Below, in pieces: positions 1-3,718 of a stretch of DNA of 5,048 bases. The translations under genes and the position numbers were made by a program. The notes under the pieces were generated by a model. It saw nothing but the letters and a program-made list of their open reading frames with translations. It was not told the DNA's origin and did no database searches. This DNA comes from an uncultured Eubacteriales bacterium (GTDB taxonomy: Bacteria; Bacillota; Clostridia; Oscillospirales; Oscillospiraceae), in contig CATXTO010000077.1 of NCBI GenBank assembly GCA_958402445.1, positions 1 to 5,048 on the forward strand, written 5' to 3'. Numbering within the stretch: the stretch's first letter is position 1; every line of letters starts with the position of its first letter.

Positions 1-71
1 GACCTGGGGTCGCCCGCCGGGAAAGTGCCCCAGTTTGCGGGGGTTGGCGGGCGAGCGCAGCTCGCCCCTAC
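1..71. repeat. Palindromic element, copy A, cut by the window edge
   Basis: First of a family of 79-80 bp palindromic elements. The left end lies outside the window. What remains is most of the left hairpin (GACC, loop, GGTCGCCC), a G-rich centre, and the complete right hairpin GGGCGAGC-gca-GCTCGCCC ending in CCCTAC. A 23-bp spacer (72-94) separates it from copy B, so A and B form a tandem pair with a period of about 102 bp. It is non-coding; open frames crossing it are by-products of its GC-rich symmetry. Confidence 0.8.
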
Positions 72-94
72 AGGAGGAAGATCGACGGTGCGAT

Positions 95-173
95 GTAGGG
101 GCGACCTGGGGTCGCCCGCCGGGAAAGTGCCCCAGTTTGCGGGGGTTGGCGGGCGAGTGCAGCTCGCCCCTAC
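95..173. repeat. Palindromic element, copy B (79 bp, complete)
   Basis: A complete element. The outer ends GTAGGGGCGA (95-104) and TCGCCCCTAC (164-173) are exact reverse complements. The inner arms TCGCCCGCC (112-120) and GGCGGGCGA (148-156) are also exact reverse complements. The same bases can instead form two separate hairpins, GGGCGACC-tgg-GGTCGCCC on the left and GGGCGAG-tgcag-CTCGCCC on the right. It lies immediately left of the first RHH cassette, just past the 3' end of the minus-strand gene. It resembles MITE- or REP-like intergenic repeats; no transposase is visible, so mobility is inferred only. Confidence 0.85.
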
Positions 174-197
174 AACCTCCAAATTAGGCCTCCCCTT

Positions 198-386
198 CTA
201 TTTTCGGGCATCAGGGTTTCCCTGTTCCAGATGGTCAAGGGAATACTGGCAGCATTGCAGCACCAACAAGTTGAAGGAAACGGCGTTTTCTTTTGCCCTG
301 CTGACCAGCTCTTGAAATAATTTATTTGTAAATCGCACGGTCCGGGGAATATTCGCGTTGGAGAATTGCTTGTCCACCTGAAACAT
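198..386 (-). CDS. Small ribbon-helix-helix-like DNA-binding protein, minus-strand partner, copy 1
   Basis: A 62-residue protein, probably a dimeric DNA-binding regulator. The predicted fold follows the Arc/CopG RHH plan: a short strand (IPRTVRFT, residues 13-20), helix A (about 21-34), a turn at V36-S37-F38-N39, and helix B (about 39-54). In the strand, T16, R18 and T20 would face DNA if the alternating pattern of the family holds. ATG at 386 is chosen because GAGG lies 10 nt upstream (positions 400-397). The segment SFNLLVLQCCQYSLDHLE (37-54) matches the plus-strand neighbour at 9 of 18 residues, so the two genes may be old paralogues. No toxin gene is adjacent, so calling it an antitoxin is not supported. 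The family call is from pattern recognition, not a database search. Confidence 0.7.
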   Translation of the reverse strand: MFQVDKQFSNANIPRTVRFTNKLFQELVSRAKENAVSFNLLVLQCCQYSLDHLEQGNPDARK

Positions 387-461
387 ATCAACACCGCCTC
401 GTCATCTGGTCCTGGGGGTCAATCCGGCCACATCAGGTATCCGTTTATTTTCAACTATAGA

Positions 462-478
462 GGCGAGCAACGCTCGCC
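462..478. repeat. Isolated hairpin of the palindrome family between the divergent genes, copy 1
   Basis: GGCGAGC-aac-GCTCGCC is a perfect 7-bp stem with a 3-nt loop. Its arms match the right hairpin of the 79-bp elements, yet it stands alone within AT-rich sequence. It lies between the minus-strand start codon and the iterons, so it falls in the promoter or 5' leader of the minus-strand RHH gene. It may be a remnant or solo half-element, or a structure in that transcript. Confidence 0.6.
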
Positions 479-506
479 CACCAGAAAATTTCTGATAAAC
501 AGAATA

Positions 507-581
507 TGTAATACATAATTGTAATACATATAGGTATTATATATTTGTAATATATAAATGTCAAGAAATTTGTAGTATAGT
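507..581. promoter_or_regulatory. Iteron-like operator region for the divergent RHH genes, copy 1
   Basis: An AT-rich stretch with repeated 11-bp motifs: TGTAATACATA at 507-517 and again at 520-530, TGTAATATATA at 546-556, and the weaker TGTAGTATAGT at 571-581. An inverted copy at 531-541 reads TATAATACCTA on the minus strand, two mismatches from the motif. Start-to-start distances are 13, 26 and 25 bp, roughly a 13-bp lattice. RHH regulators often bind arrays of short repeats near their own promoters, so autoregulation is a reasonable inference. Several AT-rich hexamers could serve as -10 or -35 boxes; none is clear enough to assign. Confidence 0.6.
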
Positions 582-618
582 CTGATTAGCAGATAACATA
601 TTGGGGGGGGGTGTAGTA

Positions 619-825
619 GTGGAAGATAAATTCATTGTGACACCAAAGAAATTTGATAGAAAAGAAACCAAAGCGAAGGTCATGTCTTTACGTATTGACT
701 TAGATTTACAGACAGAGTTTGGCAACCTAGCCTTGCTAAGCGGTCACTCCAGAAACGAGTTAATGTGTATGGCTCTGCGTTATGCTCTGGATCACTTAGA
801 GTTTATTCCGGATAAGGACCAGTGA
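619..825 (+). CDS. Small ribbon-helix-helix (CopG/Arc-like) DNA-binding protein, plus-strand partner, copy 1
   Basis: A 68-residue predicted transcriptional regulator. After a basic N-terminal arm (about 1-20, many K residues) comes the strand VMSLRID (21-27), helix A (about 28-41), a G42-H43 turn, and helix B starting at SRNE (44-47). This is the usual RHH layout, and such proteins bind DNA as dimers through the paired strands. GTG at 619 is preferred because a run of nine G (603-611) sits 7 nt upstream and can act as the ribosome-binding site. A TTG at 601 would add six mostly G/V residues and has no ribosome-binding site. The gene points away from its minus-strand paralogue across a shared regulatory region. 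No toxin partner or transposase lies next to it, so plasmid-type or antitoxin roles remain open. Confidence 0.75.
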   Translation: MEDKFIVTPKKFDRKETKAKVMSLRIDLDLQTEFGNLALLSGHSRNELMCMALRYALDHLEFIPDKDQ

Positions 826-861
826 AATTGCACTGGGCGGTCTTGCTCTTGCCTCTCCTCT

Positions 862-888
862 CCCCACAAAGGCTCCGTCTTTGTGGGG
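862..888 (+). terminator. Strong hairpin behind the plus-strand RHH gene, copy 1; possible terminator
   Basis: CCCCACAAAG (862-871) and CTTTGTGGGG (879-888) form a perfect 10-bp stem with a 7-nt loop, 37 nt past the stop codon. Its position suits transcript termination, but no U-run follows, so it is not a classic intrinsic terminator. It could stabilise the 3' end or mark the cassette edge, since the palindromic array begins within 10 bp. Confidence 0.5.
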
Positions 889-896
889 CCCCAATT

Positions 897-921
897 GCGG
901 GCGAGCACAGCTCGCCCCTAC
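897..921. repeat. Palindromic element, copy C, right half only
   Basis: Only the right hairpin of the 79-bp element is present (GGGCGAGC-aca-GCTCGCCC, then CTAC). It directly abuts the end of the RHH cassette, and the normal spacer of about 24 bp follows to copy D. The cassette thus replaces the left part of this unit, as expected if it was inserted into, or recombined within, a tandem array of the elements. Confidence 0.75.
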
Positions 922-945
922 AGGAGGAAGATCGATGGTGCGGTT

Positions 946-1024
946 GTAGGGGCGACCTGGGGTCGCCCGCCGGGGAGGTGCCCCAGTCTTGTGGGGGTGG
1001 CGGGCGAGCGCAGCTCGCCCCTAC
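946..1024. repeat. Palindromic element, copy D (79 bp)
   Basis: A complete element with outer ends GTAGGGGCGA and TCGCCCCTAC. Both hairpins are intact. The centre differs from copy B by a few substitutions and a compensated one-base insertion and deletion. Its right end is 103 bp after that of copy C and 103 bp before that of copy E, so C-D-E form a short tandem array between the two RHH cassettes. Confidence 0.85.
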
Positions 1025-1047
1025 GGGAGGAAGATCGATGGTGCGAT

Positions 1048-1127
1048 GTAGGGGCGACCTGGGGTCGCCCGCCGGGGAAGTGTCCCAGCTTTGTGGGGGT
1101 TGGCGGGCGAGCGCAGCTCGCCCCTAC
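1048..1127. repeat. Palindromic element, copy E (80 bp)
   Basis: A complete element with one extra base in the centre relative to copy B. It sits immediately left of the second RHH cassette, as copy B does for the first. The outer and inner complementary arms are preserved while the centre has changed, which suggests the folded shape matters more than the central sequence. Confidence 0.85.
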
Positions 1128-1151
1128 AACCTCCAAATTAGGCCTCCCCTT

Positions 1152-1340
1152 CTATTTTCGGGCATCAGGGTTTCCCTGTTCCAGATGGTCAAGGGAATAC
1201 TGGCAGCATTGCAGCACCAACAAGTTGAAGGAAACGGCGTTTTCTTTTGCCCTGCTGACCAGCTCTTGAAATAATTTATTTGTAAATCGCACGGTCCGGG
1301 GAATATTCGCGTTGGAGAATTGCTTGTCCACCTGAAACAT
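1152..1340 (-). CDS. Small ribbon-helix-helix-like DNA-binding protein, minus-strand partner, copy 2
   Basis: Identical in sequence to the 62-residue protein at 198-386, including its GAGG ribosome-binding site 10 nt upstream of the ATG. Strand 13-20 and helix B 39-54 are the RHH-like parts. Both copies are intact, so neither looks like a decaying pseudogene. Two identical copies would raise dosage of a DNA-binding protein that probably also recognises both operator copies (inference). Confidence 0.7.
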   Translation of the reverse strand: MFQVDKQFSNANIPRTVRFTNKLFQELVSRAKENAVSFNLLVLQCCQYSLDHLEQGNPDARK

Positions 1341-1415
1341 ATCAACACCGCCTCGTCATCTGGTCCTGGGGGTCAATCCGGCCACATCAGGTATCCGTTT
1401 ATTTTCAACTATAGA

Positions 1416-1432
1416 GGCGAGCAACGCTCGCC
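1416..1432. repeat. Isolated palindrome-family hairpin between the divergent genes, copy 2
   Basis: The same GGCGAGC-aac-GCTCGCC hairpin as at 462-478, in the upstream region of the second minus-strand RHH gene. It is unchanged between the two cassettes. Confidence 0.6.
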
Positions 1433-1460
1433 CACCAGAAAATTTCTGATAAACAGAATA

Positions 1461-1535
1461 TGTAATACATAATTGTAATACATATAGGTATTATATATTT
1501 GTAATATATAAATGTCAAGAAATTTGTAGTATAGT
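1461..1535. promoter_or_regulatory. Iteron-like operator region for the divergent RHH genes, copy 2
   Basis: Exact copy of the region at 507-581: direct motifs at 1461-1471, 1474-1484, 1500-1510 and 1525-1535, and an inverted one at 1485-1495. With copy 1, the window holds ten motif copies, enough for one small protein to bind many sites cooperatively (inference). Confidence 0.6.
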
Positions 1536-1572
1536 CTGATTAGCAGATAACATATTGGGGGGGGGTGTAGTA

Positions 1573-1779
1573 GTGGAAGATAAATTCATTGTGACACCAA
1601 AGAAATTTGATAGAAAAGAAACCAAAGCGAAGGTCATGTCTTTACGTATTGACTTAGATTTACAGACAGAGTTTGGCAACCTAGCCTTGCTAAGCGGTCA
1701 CTCCAGAAACGAGTTAATGTGTATGGCTCTGCGTTATGCTCTGGATCACTTAGAGTTTATTCCGGATAAGGACCAGTGA
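1573..1779 (+). CDS. Small ribbon-helix-helix (CopG/Arc-like) DNA-binding protein, plus-strand partner, copy 2
   Basis: Identical to the 68-residue protein at 619-825, with the GTG start and the nine-G ribosome-binding run (1557-1565) kept. RHH strand at residues 21-27 and helix B from S44. It is followed by the same hairpin and then by palindromic copies F and G, after which the sequence becomes single-copy. This makes it the right-hand end of the repeated part of the window. Confidence 0.75.
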   Translation: MEDKFIVTPKKFDRKETKAKVMSLRIDLDLQTEFGNLALLSGHSRNELMCMALRYALDHLEFIPDKDQ

Positions 1780-1815
1780 AATTGCACTGGGCGGTCTTGC
1801 TCTTGCCTCTCCTCT

Positions 1816-1842
1816 CCCCACAAAGGCTCCGTCTTTGTGGGG
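1816..1842 (+). terminator. Strong hairpin behind the plus-strand RHH gene, copy 2; possible terminator
   Basis: The same perfect 10-bp stem (CCCCACAAAG / CTTTGTGGGG) as in copy 1, again with no U-run. A role in ending the RHH transcript is plausible but not shown. Confidence 0.5.
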
Positions 1843-1850
1843 CCCCAATT

Positions 1851-1875
1851 GCGGGCGAGCGCAGCTCGCCCCTAC
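1851..1875. repeat. Palindromic element, copy F, right half only
   Basis: The counterpart of copy C at the end of the second cassette: only the right hairpin GGGCGAGC-gca-GCTCGCCC plus CTAC. The cassette-to-repeat junction is the same in both copies. The spacer that follows (1876-1899) is more diverged than the other spacers. Confidence 0.75.
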
Positions 1876-1899
1876 GGGATGAACCACGATAGTGCGGTT

Positions 1900-1978
1900 G
1901 TAGGGGCGACCTGTGGTCGCCCGCCGGGAAAGTGCCCCAGTTTGTGGGGGTTGGCGGGCGTGCGAAGCACGCCCCTAC
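1900..1978. repeat. Palindromic element, copy G (79 bp, variant right hairpin)
   Basis: Last full element of the array. Its right hairpin is GGGCGTGC-gaa-GCACGCCC, where the others have GGGCGAGC-gca-GCTCGCCC: both arms changed together, keeping the pairing. The left hairpin is GGGCGACC-tgt-GGTCGCCC. This paired change supports the local two-hairpin form as the conserved structure, since it breaks the last pairs of the outer 10-bp ends. Confidence 0.85.
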
Positions 1979-2017
1979 CGTTTGGCAGCGAGCCGCCATG
2001 CATATCGCCAACAGCAC

Positions 2018-2054
2018 AAAAAACAGCCGGGACGGAAATCCGCCCCGGCTGTTT
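2018..2054 (-). terminator. Intrinsic terminator of mgtE
   Basis: On the minus strand, AAACAGCCGGG and CCCGGCTGTTT pair perfectly over 11 bp (positions 2054-2044 and 2031-2021), and the transcript then continues as a run of U (complement of the six A at 2018-2023). It begins 32 bp past the mgtE stop codon. It separates mgtE from the repeat array. The other face has a weaker T-rich tail (TTTAAATTT) and might terminate plus-strand transcripts poorly. Confidence 0.93.
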
Positions 2055-2086
2055 AAATTTGTTCACTTCCGTATATGCAATGCCGC

Positions 2087-3463
2087 TCAGACGCCCAGCA
2101 GCGCCTTGGCCACGGCGAAATACACCAGCAGGGACAGCGCGTCCACCACCGTGGTGATCAGGGGTCCGGCCATCACCGCCGGGTCGAAGCCCAGGCGCTT
2201 GGCCACCATAGGCAGGATGCCGCCTACCACCTTGGCCAAAATCACGGTCACGGTCAGCGTCAGGCATACCACCAGGTTCACGGTCAAGGTGACGTTGGGA
2301 TTGCCCATCAGCAGCCGGTCCACCAGCAGAATTTTCAGGAAGCACACCGCAGCCAGGGTCAGACCGCAGGCCAGGGCCGTCCGGACCTCCTTCCAGATCA
2401 CTGCCGCCAGGTTTCGAATGCCCAGCTCTCCCAGGGAGAGGCTGCGAATCACCGTGACGGAGGACTGGGAGCCGGAGTTGCCGCCGGTGTCCATGAGCAT
2501 GGGAATAAAGGCGGTCAGGGCCACCTGGGCCGCCAGGGCGTTCTCAAAGCCGGTGATGATCATGCTGGTAAAGGTGGCCGAGACCATCAGCAGCAGCAGC
2601 CAGGGGGTCCTCTGCCTCCACAAATCCCAAATGGATGCCCGCATGTAGCTCTTTTCCGAGGGGCTCATGCCGCCCATGATCTCGATATCCTCCGTGGCCT
2701 CCTCCTCCAGAACGTCCATGGCGTCGTCAAAGGTCACGATGCCCACCATGCGGTGCTCCGCGTCCACCACGGGGATGGCCAGGAAGTTGTACTTGGCGAA
2801 CATGTGCGCCACCTCCTCCTGGTCGGTCTGGGTGGTGACGGAGATCACATGGGTCTGCATGATTTCCCGGACCGGGGTGTCGTCGTTTTCCGCCAGCAGC
2901 AGGTCCTTCACGCTCACGAGGCCCAAAAGGGTCCGGTTCTCCGTGACATAGCAGGTGTAAATGGTCTCTTTGTCCACGCCGGTGCGCCGGATGCGCTGAA
3001 TGCTCTCGTCCACGGACATCTCCGGCCGCAGGGTCACATACTCCGTGGTCATGATGGAGCCGGCAGAGTTCTCCGGATAGCGCAGCAGCTCGTTGATCGT
3101 GGCCCGGGTCTCCGGGTCCGCCTGGCCCAGGATGCGCCGGACCACGTTGGCCGGCATTTCCTCCACCAGGTCCACCGCGTCGTCCACATACAGTTCGTCC
3201 AGGACCTCCTTCAGCTCGCTGTCGGAGAGGCCCCGGATCAGCAGCTCCTGGTCCTCGGGCTCCATTTCCACAAAGGTCTCCGCCGCCTGCTCCTTGGGCA
3301 GCAGCCGGAACAGCAGGGGAATGCGGTCCTGGTCCAGGGCCTGGAAAATCCCCGCCACGTCGCTGGGGTTCATGGTGACCAGAATATCCCGCAGGGACGG
3401 GTACTTCTTTTCCTCCAGGAGCTTCAGGAGCGTCTTCTCCAGGATGGGGGCTTGTTTCTCCAT
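2087..3463 (-). CDS. mgtE: Magnesium transporter MgtE
   Basis: A 458-residue inner-membrane Mg2+ channel/transporter, normal length for the family, which works as a homodimer gated by cytoplasmic Mg2+. Layout: the N-terminal helical MgtE_N domain (about 5-125), two CBS domains (about 135-192 and 198-255) with the typical T-x-x-V-T-L and A-I-P-V-V-D segments, the linking plug helix (about 256-285), then a membrane domain with about five segments from residue 286. The family motif MLMDTGGNSGSQ (322-333) and the final-helix DPAVMAGPLITTVVD (427-441) are present; D441 corresponds by position to the conserved pore aspartate. ATG at 3463 is chosen because AGGAGG lies 7 nt upstream; an upstream in-frame start would add 17 residues without a site. 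Expression is probably controlled in the long leader described separately. It has its own terminator. Confidence 0.97.
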   Translation of the reverse strand: MEKQAPILEKTLLKLLEEKKYPSLRDILVTMNPSDVAGIFQALDQDRIPLLFRLLPKEQAAETFVEMEPEDQELLIRGLSDSELKEVLDELYVDDAVDLVEEMPANVVRRILGQADPETRATINELLRYPENSAGSIMTTEYVTLRPEMSVDESIQRIRRTGVDKETIYTCYVTENRTLLGLVSVKDLLLAENDDTPVREIMQTHVISVTTQTDQEEVAHMFAKYNFLAIPVVDAEHRMVGIVTFDDAMDVLEEEATEDIEIMGGMSPSEKSYMRASIWDLWRQRTPWLLLLMVSATFTSMIITGFENALAAQVALTAFIPMLMDTGGNSGSQSSVTVIRSLSLGELGIRNLAAVIWKEVRTALACGLTLAAVCFLKILLVDRLLMGNPNVTLTVNLVVCLTLTVTVILAKVVGGILPMVAKRLGFDPAVMAGPLITTVVDALSLLVYFAVAKALLGV

Positions 3464-3470
3464 AGTGTTT

Positions 3471-3501
3471 CCTCCTAATACGTAGTATTTGATGATTAGG
3501 A
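3471..3501 (-). promoter_or_regulatory. Stem masking the mgtE ribosome-binding site
   Basis: On the minus strand TCCTAAT (3501-3495) pairs exactly with ATTAGGA (3479-3473) across a 15-nt loop. The second arm overlaps the first four bases of AGGAGG (3476-3471), the mgtE ribosome-binding site. A competing 5-bp hairpin AATAC-tac-GTATT uses part of the same arm. Two exclusive folds over a ribosome-binding site are compatible with a translational switch; the stem is AU-rich and may be only marginally stable. Confidence 0.5.
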
Positions 3502-3541
3502 AGTAAAAACACATTGGGGGCCGATTCTTTTTCAGGGCAGG

Positions 3542-3557
3542 CCGCGCGCAGGCGCGG
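3542..3557 (-). promoter_or_regulatory. GC hairpin directly behind the leader ORF stop
   Basis: CCGCGC-ctgc-GCGCGG on the minus strand, a perfect 6-bp GC stem. It begins on the base after the leader ORF's stop codon, so a ribosome terminating there would cover it and a ribosome halted earlier would not. No U-run follows, so it is not a standard terminator by itself. Confidence 0.45.
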
Positions 3558-3629
3558 TCAGGGAACGCCGCGGACGGCAGGCCCCGGCTTACTTCGGCCC
3601 GCGGATGTGCCGTTACTACCTGCGTCCAT
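3558..3629 (-). CDS. Leader ORF (23 codons) upstream of mgtE
   Basis: A short ORF in the mgtE leader, ATG at 3629, TGA at 3558-3560. Its ribosome-binding site AAGGAGGG (3643-3636) with 6-nt spacing is as good as that of mgtE, which is unusual for a chance ORF. The peptide starts MDAGSNGTSAG and ends KPGPAVRGVP, rich in G, S and P, with no membrane segment or signal peptide. The coding stretch can also fold, since CCGCGG occurs at 3568-3573 and 3599-3604. It starts about 48 nt after the expected transcription start and ends 94 nt before mgtE. Enterobacterial Mg2+ transporter genes such as mgtA use a proline-containing leader peptide; whether this one senses Mg2+ is inference. It may act only through its translation. 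I do not recognise it as a known leader peptide. Confidence 0.55.
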   Translation of the reverse strand: MDAGSNGTSAGRSKPGPAVRGVP

Positions 3630-3659
3630 GCTGTTCCCTCCTTGTTTGTTCAAATCCGG

Positions 3660-3675
3660 GGCGGCGCGGGCCGCC
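3660..3675 (-). promoter_or_regulatory. 5'-end hairpin of the mgtE leader
   Basis: GGCGGC-ccgc-GCCGCC on the minus strand, a perfect 6-bp GC stem at the expected 5' end of the transcript (start near 3677). Such 5'-terminal stems often protect a messenger; a regulatory role is possible but unsupported. Confidence 0.4.
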
Positions 3676-3683
3676 TCCTTTTT

Positions 3684-3712
3684 AGTATAAGCCGAAACCG
3701 GAACCGTGTCAA
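3684..3712 (-). promoter_or_regulatory. Sigma-70 promoter for the mgtE leader transcript
   Basis: On the minus strand TTGACA (3712-3707), a 17-bp spacer, then TATACT (3689-3684): the -35 box is consensus and the -10 box has one mismatch, at optimal spacing. Expected start near 3677, giving a leader of about 214 nt before mgtE. It begins just 7 bp past the stop codon of the ATP-grasp gene. Its strength suggests that control acts after initiation, in the leader. Confidence 0.88.
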
Positions 3713-3718
3713 CCAAAT

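Larger units (their letters stand above)
159..906. repeat. Tandem duplicated cassette, copy 1 (about 748 bp core)
   Basis: This block recurs at 1113-1860 with an offset of 954 bp and no difference seen by eye. Flanking differences set the limits: position 158 is T where 1112 is C, and 907 is A where 1861 is G. It contains the minus-strand RHH gene, the iteron-bearing intergenic region, the plus-strand RHH gene and a strong hairpin. The remaining roughly 206 bp of each 954-bp period is palindromic repeat and is clearly diverged between copies. Recombination between the flanking palindromes is the simplest explanation for the duplication (inference). Confidence 0.93.
1113..1860. repeat. Tandem duplicated cassette, copy 2 (about 748 bp core)
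   Basis: Second copy of the block at 159-906, in the same orientation, with no internal difference found by eye, including the nine-G run and the iterons. The palindromic flanks differ between copies at many sites. Either the duplication is recent and the flanks exchanged with other repeats, or gene conversion keeps the cores alike. Confidence 0.93.

Noticed and set aside
25..315. Open frames crossing the palindromic repeats, here and at 822-1274, 883-1269 and 918-1136
   Set aside because: Their translations are repeated palindrome-derived segments (for example SPAGKVPQFAGVGGR) running into the region antisense to the RHH gene. They lack ribosome-binding sites and arise because the GC-rich repeats have few stops.
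170..394. 74-codon minus-strand frame overlapping the small RHH gene (also 1124-1348)
   Set aside because: Overlaps the RHH frame in another phase, has no domain pattern, and has a weaker start. The 62-codon frame has the RHH pattern and a placed ribosome-binding site.
198..825. Toxin-antitoxin module
   Set aside because: RHH proteins are common antitoxins, but both genes here look like DNA-binding proteins, they are divergent and not in an operon, and no toxin frame is adjacent.
1..1978. CRISPR array or satellite
   Set aside because: The repeats are 79-80 bp elements with similar, not unique, spacers and internal palindromes, and no cas gene is visible. It does not match CRISPR layout.
2075..3478. 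467-codon plus-strand frame opposite mgtE
   Set aside because: Very rich in H, Q and G, with no domain pattern, and exactly covers the MgtE gene on the other strand. It is an antisense shadow of GC-rich codon use. The same applies to frames at 1932-2648, 2667-2951 and 3093-3485.
3464..3680. M-box (ykoK) magnesium riboswitch
   Set aside because: This is the expected regulator for a Firmicute mgtE, but I could not find its conserved segments in the leader. A covariance search would settle it.
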